DNA of 13,031 nt. Source: Pseudoruminococcus sp964385235 (GTDB lineage Bacteria > Bacillota > Clostridia > Oscillospirales > Acutalibacteraceae). Both the position numbers and the translations under genes were made by a program. The notes under the pieces were generated by a model. It was not told the origin of the DNA and made no database searches. It saw nothing but the letters and a program-made list of their open reading frames with translations. Where the stretch lies: assembly GCA_964385235.1 (NCBI GenBank), contig CAYLOD010000053.1:1-13031 (forward strand). The letters run 5' to 3'. This document shows, in pieces, positions 6,475 through 13,031 of the stretch; the first letter of the stretch is position 1, and the number at the start of each line of letters is the position of its first letter.

Positions 6475-6492
6475 CGGAAAAGAAATTTTCCG
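6475..6492. repeat. GAAA-loop hairpin upstream of spoIVB
   Basis: Arms CGGAAAA (6475-6481) and TTTTCCG (6486-6492) pair perfectly with a GAAA tetraloop. There is no T-tract on the plus strand. On the minus strand a run of eight T lies 3 bases beyond the stem, so it could stop antisense transcription. No clear promoter for spoIVB is seen in 6493-6556; CATATA at 6529 is only a weak forespore -10 candidate. Confidence 0.45.
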
Positions 6493-6569
6493 TGCTTAAT
6501 TGCCTGCCGTTGATTTCCTAAACTAAAACATATAGCTCTTGGGAAAGTTAATATACGGGAGGTGAAAAG

Positions 6570-7805
6570 TTGAAAAAATTCTTTAAAGGAACATCATATA
6601 TCTGCTTTATACTCTCTATGATTTTATTTTATATTATTGCCTACGAAACGTATTCCGCGCAGTCATCGTTTACAGTAAGCGCGGGAGACGAAAACGAAAT
6701 TGCTTTGCCATATCCGCTCGGAATATCCGCCAATGAAAACAGCTTTGTTTCCGCCAGCACGGCAGACAGCATACCAAAGCTCGGAAGCGGTGAATTGAAG
6801 CTTTTTAACAGTATTCCCGTAAAAAGGGTTGATATTAAGGTAAGCAGCAAAAAATATGTCACTCCCTGCGGAACTCCGTTCGGCGTAAAGCTTTTTACAC
6901 GAGGAGTTGTTGTAATAAACATGGAGGACATTTTTATTGACGGAAAAACGGAAAATCCCGCGAGGGACGCCGGAATAAGGGTCGGCGATATTATTCTGTC
7001 CGCCAACGGCAATGAAACGGACACAAATGAAGCTCTTGCCAAAATAATTACCTCCTCAAGCGGTAAGAGCATCAAGCTGAAGGTGCGCCGCGAAAATATA
7101 ATTTTCACAGCAAGCATTTCACCCGTTCCGGACAGCAACTCAGAGTACCATATAGGAATATGGGTTCGCGACAGCTCGGCGGGAATAGGTACCATGACAT
7201 TCTATGACAGCGGTACAAAGTGCTTCGCGGGACTCGGACACGGTATATGCGATTCTGACGCGGGTACTATGATGCCCCTTATGAACGGAGATATTGTAAA
7301 CGCGGAGATAAACGGCGTTATAAAGGGCTGCACAGGCTCTGCGGGTTCACTCCAGGGATATTTTGCGAATGATAACGCCATAGGAACGATTCTGAACAAC
7401 TCCGAGCAGGGTATCTTCGGCAAAGCGTACAACGCCCTCTCGGATAACGAGGAAATACCAATCGCGTGGAAACAGGACGTCAGAACAGGAAAAGCACAAA
7501 TCCTGACGACCATTAATGGAAATACGCCGAAATATTATGATATTGAATTGGAAAGCGTAAACCGCAACAACGGCAAGGAAACAAAAAATATGGTGATCCG
7601 TGTTACCGATGACGAGCTGCTGTCAAAAACAGGAGGCATTGTTCAAGGCATGAGCGGAAGCCCTATAATACAGGACGGTAAGCTCATAGGCGCTGTAACC
7701 CATGTATTTGTAAACGACCCGGTAAGAGGTTATGCGATTTTTGCCGAAAATATGTATGAAGCTTTGAGTAATATTTCACAAAATAGTGCCGTAAATGCAG
7801 CTTAA
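6570..7805 (+). CDS. spoIVB: SpoIVB, sporulation signalling serine peptidase (S55)
   Basis: A 411-residue serine protease made in the forespore. In Bacillus it crosses to the intermembrane space and cuts SpoIVFA, triggering pro-sigma-K processing. The start is TTG 6570, well spaced after GGGAGGTGA. Order: short Lys-rich N-terminus, one membrane anchor (about 9-28), variable region, PDZ domain (about 105-180), S55 peptidase domain (about 190-400). The catalytic triad can be placed as His224 in GLGHGICDSDAG, Asp347 in RVTDDELL and Ser362 in GGIVQGMSGSP; the Asp-Ser spacing of 15 equals that I recall for B. subtilis. KLIGAVTHVFVNDP is another family block. It stands directly upstream of spo0A, the classic arrangement, but recN, its usual upstream neighbour, is replaced by plsY. 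Confidence 0.97.
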   Translation: MKKFFKGTSYICFILSMILFYIIAYETYSAQSSFTVSAGDENEIALPYPLGISANENSFVSASTADSIPKLGSGELKLFNSIPVKRVDIKVSSKKYVTPCGTPFGVKLFTRGVVVINMEDIFIDGKTENPARDAGIRVGDIILSANGNETDTNEALAKIITSSSGKSIKLKVRRENIIFTASISPVPDSNSEYHIGIWVRDSSAGIGTMTFYDSGTKCFAGLGHGICDSDAGTMMPLMNGDIVNAEINGVIKGCTGSAGSLQGYFANDNAIGTILNNSEQGIFGKAYNALSDNEEIPIAWKQDVRTGKAQILTTINGNTPKYYDIELESVNRNNGKETKNMVIRVTDDELLSKTGGIVQGMSGSPIIQDGKLIGAVTHVFVNDPVRGYAIFAENMYEALSNISQNSAVNAA

Positions 7806-7859
7806 TTTTATGCACTAAATCGTTTTTACCATTTTCCCCATTTATTTTTTGGAAAGCTA

Positions 7860-7888
7860 TTGCTAATTTTTCCATTTTATGGTAAAAT
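7860..7888 (+). promoter_or_regulatory. Likely vegetative promoter of spo0A
   Basis: TTGCTA (7860-7865), 17 bases, TAAAAT (7883-7888) with a TGG extended -10. A 9-base inverted repeat, TTTTACCAT (7824-7832)/ATGGTAAAA (7879-7887), overlaps the -10 and could be an operator pair. Transcription would start near 7895, about 28 bases before the ATG. Confidence 0.7.
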
Positions 7889-7922
7889 TCAATCATCAAA
7901 TAAATCAAACGGGGGAAGAAAC

Positions 7923-8693
7923 ATGGAAAATACGATTAAAATACTAATCGCGGAGGATCCCGCGGAATTTAAGGATGCAACGCCTGAAACCTATGAGGAC
8001 TTTAATGTTGAACCTGTTTTTTGTGAAAAGGACGGAACAATATTACTTGACGAGATACGCAGGCAGTCACCCGACGTGGTTATTATGGATATGTTTATGA
8101 AAAACATTGACGCTGTAGGAATAATCAAAAACGTTCGCAAAAACTCGTCGGGCAGCAACATTATATATATTGCGCTTTCGAGCTTTGACAGCTCAATGCT
8201 TGAACGTGAGGTTCTCGGCGCGGGCGCGGCATATTATGTCCTTAAGCCGTTCAAAACAGAAGATCTTCTCGAGAGAATAACCGACTTCATACGCGGCGGC
8301 GCCAACCAATATATGGGCAGCATAAAGAGCGCGGGCAGCGAGCTGCAGATACAGGTGACAGAGATTCTCCACCAAATCGGCGTACCCGCGCACATTAAGG
8401 GATACCAGTACCTGCGCGACTCGATAATAATGTCCGTAGAGAAGCCCGAAATAATCAACGCTATAACAAAGCAGCTTTATCCGAGCGTTGCGAAAAGATA
8501 CGAAACAACCTCCTCAAGGGTCGAGCGTGCGATTCGCCACGCGATCGAGGTCGCATGGGATCGAGGGGACGTTGATGTGCTCAACTCATATTTCGGCTAC
8601 ACTATCCACAACGGACGTGGAAAGCCTACCAACAGTGAGTTCATTGCGATGATCTCCGACCGTCTGCGCCTTCATATGCGCGCGGCGGGCTGA
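7923..8693 (+). CDS. spo0A: Spo0A, sporulation master response regulator
   Basis: A 256-residue response regulator that, once phosphorylated, controls entry into sporulation. ATG 7923 follows GGGGGAAG; the in-frame extension upstream covers the promoter and is rejected. Receiver domain about 4-124: acidic pair E11/D12, phosphoacceptor D56 (VVIMDMFM), S86 or S87, and K108 in VLKPF. The C-terminal effector domain (about 138-254) is strongly conserved: QIGVPAHIKGYQYLRDSI, LYPSVAKRYETT, the recognition helix SSRVERAIRHAIEVAW (198-212 region) and KPTNSEFIAMISDRLRL. The receiver loop after D56 is unusual. The usual MP--DG motif reads MKNIDA, losing a nearly invariant proline and a glycine, and the first acidic residue is Glu rather than Asp. 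It may still be phosphorylated. Identity is certain from the effector domain. Confidence 0.98.
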   Translation: MENTIKILIAEDPAEFKDATPETYEDFNVEPVFCEKDGTILLDEIRRQSPDVVIMDMFMKNIDAVGIIKNVRKNSSGSNIIYIALSSFDSSMLEREVLGAGAAYYVLKPFKTEDLLERITDFIRGGANQYMGSIKSAGSELQIQVTEILHQIGVPAHIKGYQYLRDSIIMSVEKPEIINAITKQLYPSVAKRYETTSSRVERAIRHAIEVAWDRGDVDVLNSYFGYTIHNGRGKPTNSEFIAMISDRLRLHMRAAG

Positions 8694-8717
8694 ACGCGGC
8701 CCCTGCCGAAAATAATT

Positions 8718-8733
8718 GTGAAAAAATTTTCAC
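8718..8733. repeat. GTGAAAA/TTTTCAC inverted repeat after spo0A
   Basis: Perfect 7-base arms around an AA centre, 25 bases past the spo0A stop; outer GCCG/CGGC bases (near 8705 and 8734) could lengthen the stem. It is either a weak terminator element or a protein-binding palindrome. Confidence 0.4.
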
Positions 8734-8778
8734 GCGGCGCAAAAAGTCATAAACAGGCTGCCTCTTATTAAACAGCAT

Positions 8779-8817
8779 AAAGCCTTGGGAGCATCACTGA
8801 TAAGCTCTCAAGGCTTT
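8779..8817. terminator. Bidirectional terminator between spo0A and the sigma-LRR gene
   Basis: Arms AAAGCCTTGGGAGC (8779-8792) and GCTCTCAAGGCTTT (8804-8817) pair over 14 bases with one G-T pair and an 11-base loop. It lies between convergent genes. T-tracts are short on both sides, so it is either a moderate terminator or an mRNA 3'-end barrier. Confidence 0.65.
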
Positions 8818-8884
8818 AATGTTAAAGGAGGGTTTACGCTAAATCCGGCAGGATAACCACGCATCTGAGGAGGGGATAATGTCA

Positions 8885-11104
8885 CTATAACGCTTCAAAA
8901 GGAATGTTGCATATTTTTGCGTAATGCTCCGCTTTTGAGCCTTCAGGCGCCTTTATTATAACGGGCGACATATAAAATGTACCCGTGTTGTTCTGTATAT
9001 TATCCTTGTCTGTTTCATCGAGCGCTGTGTTCGGGTTCGGTATAGTGACGGTATCAAGAGCGGAACACTGCATAAACGCGTCCGTCTTGATAGCCAAAAG
9101 CTTTTTAGGCATTTCTATATTCCGCAGCGAGATACATCTTTTGAATGCCGAAATCTCAATATATTCAAGGCTTTCGGGCAGGTTCACATCTTCAAGAGAT
9201 GAACAGCCTTCAAAGGTTCCCTCATTAATACGGGCAACGCCGTCAGGTATTTTTATAGACTTTAGAGATGAGCAGTTATAAAACGCCCGCTTTGAGATCA
9301 AGGAAATACTCGGGGGCATATTTATTTCCTCAAGCATTCGGTTCTCGGCGAACGCTCTGTAATGAATGGATTTGACGGTATTCGGTATATCAAAGGAGCT
9401 GTCCTTTCTGCCTGACGGGTAAACAATGAGTTCGCTTTTGTTTTTATCATACAGTATTCCGTCCTCCGATGAAAAGTTGGCATTGCCGGGAACAACATTA
9501 ATATTTTCGAGGTAAATACACTCGGAAAAAGGACTGCTTTTTATTGTGTCCGCTGTTATAACAGTCTTTATATATTTCGACAGAGTAATGGATTTGATAT
9601 GCGAGGCATTTTCAAAGGCATTATATCCTATTGTTGTAACTTTTTTCCCTCCGAGCTTATCGGGAAGAACAACATTCTCAAGGTAGCCTTTATACTTTGT
9701 TATGGTGACAGTTCCGTTAATGTTTTTCTTATATTCGTAGTTGTCGAGCTCAGCCCGCATGATTTCCTCCTCTGTCGGTTCTTTCGATTCCGAAATATCT
9801 TCGCTGCTGACAGGCGCGGCTTCGGAGTACGGCAAATCACCGCTCACTGTAATACTGTCGTTTTTTGCCATCACTGATATTAAAACAAAAATGCCTATGG
9901 CGACAACCGCGACAGCGGCAGCCACCACTGTAAACTTTCCGGCAGTCGTAGACATAAAGCCGCTCAATTTGCCTGACGATACTTTGACAGTACTTCCGCC
10001 TCCTGCGGGCGCGGGCGGATTATATCTTGAAAATTCATCGGAAACTCTGTTTCTATGATAGGAAACGCCCTGCCAATTCTTATGCGCGGCGGATTCGTAA
10101 CCGTTACTTTGACTCTGTGCGGCTTTGTATGCGGCGTTGACCTGATTGTCCGAACCGCCATACGGAGCTTGAGTCCGCCCTGCGGACTCCTGCGGAAAAG
10201 ATCCGCCCGTCGGTTTTCCCTCAAATGTTTGGTCATTATAACTCACAGCCGTCTGCTGACTTTGAGCCTGATCATATGTATTCCCCGCAAAAGGTCTTGA
10301 CGTTTGGTTGTCAGGCTCCGCGGGCAAAGGCGTATTTTCGCCGCTATCGGTTTTAAAGTCTTGTACCTGTTGCTGATCGGCCGGTGTCTGCTGACCTGCC
10401 GCAGGCTGATCCTCCGAACCTTCCGGATAAATGAATATAAGATCGCTGAACTGCGGCGCGGGATTTAACAAAAGTTGCGACTTTGCCTCCGCGGAAAGCA
10501 CGGACGGAATTGCGGCTGTTGTGACCGGTTGAATCAGCGCGCCCTCGTCCATAAGCTTCCGTAAAAGATTATTAATGGAATGACCGGCTTTTTTAAGGCA
10601 ATATTTTACATAATCCTCCGACATCTCGATAGAATCTGCAATATCGGAAATTTCCATATCCTGATAGTAGTACATTATTACAAGTAACTTTTGGTCATCA
10701 GGCAGACTGCTTATGATCTCAGCCACATGACGCTGTGTATCCTTGTCGTCTGCGTTCTCCTGTATGAGATTTTCTCTGTTGTCTTTTTCGTCCCAATCGG
10801 AAATATCACAGCCCTGCTCGTAGTTAAAAAGCCCGGGATTTTTCGCTTGAATGTAATCCTTTAACGAGCTTAATACAATTTTGTTCAGCCATAAGCCGAA
10901 GTATTCAGGCGCCTCAAGCATTGAAAGATTATCAAACGCGCTTATGTAGCTGTCTTGCATTATATCGCGGGCTTCGTCCTTGTTTTTGGTTATGCTCAGT
11001 ATGGCATAGTATGCTTGATCCTTTGTAAGACTGTAGAGCGTTTCATACGCGGAATCGTCGCCTGATAGCGCAAGCTGAACATAACGTGAAAAATAGTTAT
11101 CCAT
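8885..11104 (-). CDS. ECF sigma factor fused to a transmembrane helix and extracytoplasmic BspA-type leucine-rich repeats
   Basis: One uninterrupted 739-residue frame; ATG 11104 follows GGAGG by 6 bases. Residues about 17-85 are sigma-70 region 2 (NKDEARDIMQDSYISAFDNL, then FGLWLNKIVLSSLKDYI). Residues 127-182 are region 4 (SSLPDDQKLLVIMYYYQDM, a helix-turn-helix with IADSIEMSEDYVKYCLKKA). A linker of about 200 residues rich in Gln, Pro, Ser, Gly and Asn follows (183-388). A single membrane helix spans about 391-413, bounded by K390 and K414. The remainder, about 414-739, starts with an acidic stalk and the typical entry motif TVTITKYKG. It continues as LRR_5/BspA repeats of the form AF--C-SL--I-IP (about 468-720). 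With the sigma part inside, the repeats face outside. No separate anti-sigma gene is adjacent. By inference it senses a surface ligand or wall state and is freed by proteolysis, or works tethered to the membrane. The domain calls are sound; the mechanism is a hypothesis. Confidence 0.93.
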   Translation of the reverse strand: MDNYFSRYVQLALSGDDSAYETLYSLTKDQAYYAILSITKNKDEARDIMQDSYISAFDNLSMLEAPEYFGLWLNKIVLSSLKDYIQAKNPGLFNYEQGCDISDWDEKDNRENLIQENADDKDTQRHVAEIISSLPDDQKLLVIMYYYQDMEISDIADSIEMSEDYVKYCLKKAGHSINNLLRKLMDEGALIQPVTTAAIPSVLSAEAKSQLLLNPAPQFSDLIFIYPEGSEDQPAAGQQTPADQQQVQDFKTDSGENTPLPAEPDNQTSRPFAGNTYDQAQSQQTAVSYNDQTFEGKPTGGSFPQESAGRTQAPYGGSDNQVNAAYKAAQSQSNGYESAAHKNWQGVSYHRNRVSDEFSRYNPPAPAGGGSTVKVSSGKLSGFMSTTAGKFTVVAAAVAVVAIGIFVLISVMAKNDSITVSGDLPYSEAAPVSSEDISESKEPTEEEIMRAELDNYEYKKNINGTVTITKYKGYLENVVLPDKLGGKKVTTIGYNAFENASHIKSITLSKYIKTVITADTIKSSPFSECIYLENINVVPGNANFSSEDGILYDKNKSELIVYPSGRKDSSFDIPNTVKSIHYRAFAENRMLEEINMPPSISLISKRAFYNCSSLKSIKIPDGVARINEGTFEGCSSLEDVNLPESLEYIEISAFKRCISLRNIEMPKKLLAIKTDAFMQCSALDTVTIPNPNTALDETDKDNIQNNTGTFYMSPVIIKAPEGSKAEHYAKICNIPFEAL

Positions 11105-11170
11105 GTAAACCTCCGTTTATGAAATTTTTCAGCGGAAATAACCCAAAAAATAATTAAATTTATTATATTT

Positions 11171-11199
11171 ATTTTAATTATTTTTTTTAAAAATTTCAA
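11171..11199 (-). promoter_or_regulatory. Promoter of the sigma-LRR gene
   Basis: On the minus strand TTGAAA (11199-11194), 17 bases, TAAAAT (11176-11171), in very AT-rich DNA with A and T runs likely to bend. The leader would be about 60 bases. It looks like a sigma-A promoter; no AAC-type ECF -35 suggesting self-activation was seen. Confidence 0.65.
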
Positions 11200-11236
11200 T
11201 CTAATTCAGTGAAATAAATAAAAAATTTCTTTTTGC

Positions 11237-11265
11237 TTGAATAGAAACAGAATAAATGATATTAT
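11237..11265 (+). promoter_or_regulatory. Promoter of the rRNA methyltransferase gene
   Basis: TTGAAT (11237-11242), 17 bases, TATTAT (11260-11265) with a TGA extended -10. The start point near 11272 gives a leader of about 19 bases and rules out the TTG at 11237 as a translation start. Confidence 0.65.
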
Positions 11266-11290
11266 TGAAAAAAAAGATCGGAGAATCAGA

Positions 11291-12520
11291 ATGGCTCTTA
11301 AAAACAGAACATACCCACGCGCGGAGATCTCGAGAAAGGCGGAAACATCTGTTATCGGCGGAAGCACATGGGTTTACGATACAGAAGTACGAAACATTTC
11401 GGGAGACGTCGGCGACGGCGCGCTTGTCGATGTAGTAAACGGGCGCGGACGTTATATGGGAACAGGCTACTATAATTCTCATTCAAAGATAAGGATACGC
11501 GTCATCTCAAGAAACGCGAACGACCGCTTTGATTATTTATTCTATGAGCGGCGGGTAAGATACGCGTGGGAATATAGAAAAACGGTAATGGGCGGCGACT
11601 TGAACTGCTGCCGCGTTATTTTCGGAGAGGCTGACGGTTTTCCGGGTCTTACCGTAGATAAATTTGATGATATTCTTGTAACACAGACGTTGTCACTCGG
11701 AACCGAGCGCGTGAAGGATATGATTTTCAAGGCTCTCGTCAAGGTTCTCTCCGAGGACGGCTTTATCATTCGGGGAATTTTTGAGAGAAACGACGTCGGT
11801 ATACGCCGCCTTGAGGGCATGGAGGAAAACAAGGGCTTTTACAAAATCGACGGTATGGAAACTCCCGAAGAAACTCAGGTGACAATTATCGAGAACGGCA
11901 TAAAGTATCGTGTAGACTTTGAAAACGGACAGAAAACAGGATTTTTTCTCGACCAGAAGTACAACCGCCTTGCGGCCGCCGGGATTGCCAAGGGCAGGAG
12001 GGTTCTCGACTGCTTTACACATACAGGTTCATTCGCTCTTAATTGTGCCGCGGGAGGCGCTGAACACGTCTGCGCCGTTGATATTTCCGAGGAGGCTGTA
12101 TCATTCGCGCGCAAGAATGCCGGGCTTAATTCACTCAACGACAGAATGAGCTTTAAAACCGCGAATGTATTTGACCTCCTCCCCAACCTCATATCATCCG
12201 ATGAAAAATATGATTATATTATACTTGATCCGCCCGCTTTTACTAAGTCACGCTCAACCGTTGAAAGCGCGACGCGCGGCTATAAGGAAATAAATCTCCG
12301 CGCTATGAAGCTTTTGCCGAGAGGCGGCTACCTTGCGACCTGCTCATGCTCGCATTTTATGACGGACGATTTATTCCGCGCCATGCTGAAGTCCGCCGCG
12401 TTTGACGCTCACGTTGAGCTTCGCCAAATAGAGGCAAGACAGCAGTCCCCCGACCACCCGGTTTTATGGAATATGCCCGAAACAAATTATCTTAAATTCT
12501 ACCTGTTTCAGATCGTCTGA
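11291..12520 (+). CDS. Class I SAM-dependent rRNA methyltransferase, RlmI/PUA type
   Basis: A 409-residue member of the COG1092 family, whose E. coli member RlmI makes 5-methylcytosine 1962 in 23S rRNA. ATG 11291 follows CGGAGAA with good spacing. Residues about 1-75 form a PUA RNA-binding domain (RAEISRKAETSVIGGSTWVY, then GRYMGTGYYN). A middle domain includes FGEADGFPGLTVDKF (111-125) and GFFLDQKYNR (217-226). The Rossmann methyltransferase core has the SAM loop VLDCFTHTGSFAL (238-250), the acidic AVDIS (262-266), the catalytic-site motif DPPAF (313-317) and CSCSHF (351-356). The length matches RlmI (about 396). The target base is inferred from family resemblance, so no gene symbol is assigned. 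It is transcribed divergently from the sigma-LRR gene, with 186 bases between them. Confidence 0.92.
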   Translation: MALKNRTYPRAEISRKAETSVIGGSTWVYDTEVRNISGDVGDGALVDVVNGRGRYMGTGYYNSHSKIRIRVISRNANDRFDYLFYERRVRYAWEYRKTVMGGDLNCCRVIFGEADGFPGLTVDKFDDILVTQTLSLGTERVKDMIFKALVKVLSEDGFIIRGIFERNDVGIRRLEGMEENKGFYKIDGMETPEETQVTIIENGIKYRVDFENGQKTGFFLDQKYNRLAAAGIAKGRRVLDCFTHTGSFALNCAAGGAEHVCAVDISEEAVSFARKNAGLNSLNDRMSFKTANVFDLLPNLISSDEKYDYIILDPPAFTKSRSTVESATRGYKEINLRAMKLLPRGGYLATCSCSHFMTDDLFRAMLKSAAFDAHVELRQIEARQQSPDHPVLWNMPETNYLKFYLFQIV

Positions 12521-12573
12521 CATCAATAACAGCTTAGCGGGCAGGAATAATGCGATCTATACTAATCTGAAAT

Positions 12574-12608
12574 AAAACAGCCGTCGCAAGTGCCGCGACG
12601 GCTGTTTT
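12574..12608. terminator. Perfect bidirectional terminator
   Basis: AAAACAGCCGTCGC (12574-12587) pairs perfectly with 12595-12608 across a 7-base loop. On the plus strand it runs into TTTTTATTTT, ending the methyltransferase transcript. On the minus strand it ends in TTTTATTT, ending the small gene whose stop codon it abuts. Confidence 0.92.
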
Positions 12609-12763
12609 TATTTTCCGATGCTGTTTACATTTTCAAAATATTTCTTCAGATCTTCAGTGCTTGTAAATTCAATGCTGCTTTGGACAATTTCCTCCTTGAG
12701 AACCATGGGAAGGCTGTCAAAGTATTCTCTCATTTCCTGATTGAATTTTGTTATATCCGCCAT
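12608..12763 (-). CDS. Small conserved-looking protein of 51 residues, function unknown
   Basis: A short gene with sequence MADITKFNQEMREYFDSLP, then MVLKEEIVQSS, then IEFTSTEDLKKYFENVN. ATG 12763 follows a good GAGGAAGTG ribosome site by about 7 bases, and the stop sits at the base of a strong terminator, so the expression signals are complete. The pattern of a Tyr-Phe-Asp-Ser-Leu-Pro motif, a short helix ending in Gln-Ser, and a Glu-Asp-Leu-Lys helix resembles small uncharacterised Clostridia proteins I have seen, usually about 50-60 residues long. There are no cysteines, signal peptide or membrane helix, so it is probably a cytoplasmic helical protein, perhaps a binding partner. No function can be assigned. 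No confident promoter was found upstream. Confidence 0.72.
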   Translation of the reverse strand: MADITKFNQEMREYFDSLPMVLKEEIVQSSIEFTSTEDLKKYFENVNSIGK

Positions 12764-13017
12764 TTTATCACTTCCTCGTTTTATAAATCAGTAGTTATTA
12801 TTGTTGCCTCTCCGCATTTTATTATGACGATTTAACGCCTGATTATTCGTCCGGCATTACAAAATAATCCGCGCGTGTCGAAAAACACTATTTGAGAATA
12901 ATATGTAATGTGCCTGCATAAATAATTCGTATTTTCCGGCTAAAGCATGATTATTTTTTAAAAAACGGACAAGAATATTATTGCCGGCATAAAATAAAAT
13001 TTCGGAGAGTGAAAGCC
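12764..13017. other. AT-rich intergenic region between divergent genes
   Basis: No gene recognised. It contains an imperfect direct repeat beginning CCGGCATTACAAAATAA (12851-12867) and CCGGCATAAAATAAAA (12984-12999). There is also a GTGT/ACAC mini-hairpin near 12875-12888, and a TAAAAT at 12990 with only a weak -35 (CGGACA, 12966), which might serve the gene starting at 13018. Confidence 0.4.
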
Positions 13018-13031
13018 GTGAATATTAAAAG
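13018..13031 (+). CDS. Probable start of a gene leaving the window
   Basis: A GTG at 13018 lies 10 bases after GGAG (13004-13007) within GGAGAGTGA and opens a frame reading Met-Asn-Ile-Lys before the window ends. Only four full codons are visible, so the product is unknown and the call rests on the ribosome site alone. Confidence 0.4.

Noticed and set aside
9741..10300. Plus-strand ORFs opposite the sigma-LRR gene.
   Set aside because: They mirror the low-complexity linker and have no ribosome sites or recognised domains.
11237..11290. Upstream TTG start for the methyltransferase.
   Set aside because: It coincides with the -35 of the likely promoter and adds a non-family extension; ATG 11291 matches the family start.
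12876..12882. Exact TGTCGAA, the core of a Spo0A binding box, upstream of the small gene at 12763.
   Set aside because: The same 7-mer also occurs inside der and the sigma-LRR gene; one to two copies are expected by chance in 13 kb on both strands.
12840..13000. CRISPR-like or structured repeat array in the right-hand intergenic region.
   Set aside because: Only two imperfect copies with no regular spacing; too weak for an array.

Overview
The window reads as chromosome of a spore-forming Clostridia-class Firmicute, most like the Oscillospiraceae/Ruminococcaceae. This rests on adjacent spoIVB and spo0A genes, a zinc-ribbon L32 gene next to a YceD-family gene, sigma-A-like promoters with 17-base spacers, strong GGAGG-type ribosome sites, TTG/GTG starts and a decayed IS30-type insertion sequence. 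No species can be named from sequence alone.

Layout. Positions 1-2811 (minus strand) hold a small secreted His/Tyr-rich protein with a near-consensus promoter, then a terminator-like inverted repeat, then two overlapping FtsX-type permease genes; the second runs off the left edge. Positions 2903-3274 are a mobile-element graveyard: a frameshifted IS30-type transposase fragment and a pair of 22-base imperfect inverted repeats. Positions 3366-6440 (plus strand) are housekeeping: yceD-like and rpmF, then der (ribosome-assembly GTPase) and plsY (phospholipid synthesis), punctuated by terminators. Positions 6448-8693 carry the sporulation pair spoIVB and spo0A, each with its own control region. 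Spo0A starts sporulation. SpoIVB is the forespore signalling protease that, in Bacillus, triggers sigma-K activation.

Positions 8885-11104 (minus strand, convergent with spo0A) encode the most unusual gene. It is a 739-residue fusion of an ECF-type sigma factor, a Pro/Gln/Ser-rich linker, one membrane helix and an extracytoplasmic BspA-like leucine-rich-repeat domain. It looks like a one-protein surface sensor and transcription factor. Divergent from it is an RlmI-type rRNA methyltransferase gene (11291-12520), which shares a perfect bidirectional terminator with a 51-residue conserved-looking small gene (12608-12763). A further gene probably begins at 13018 and leaves the window.

The housekeeping and sporulation genes look intact. 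The best candidates for undescribed biology are the sigma-LRR fusion, the secreted-protein/permease cluster at the left edge, and the altered receiver motif of Spo0A.
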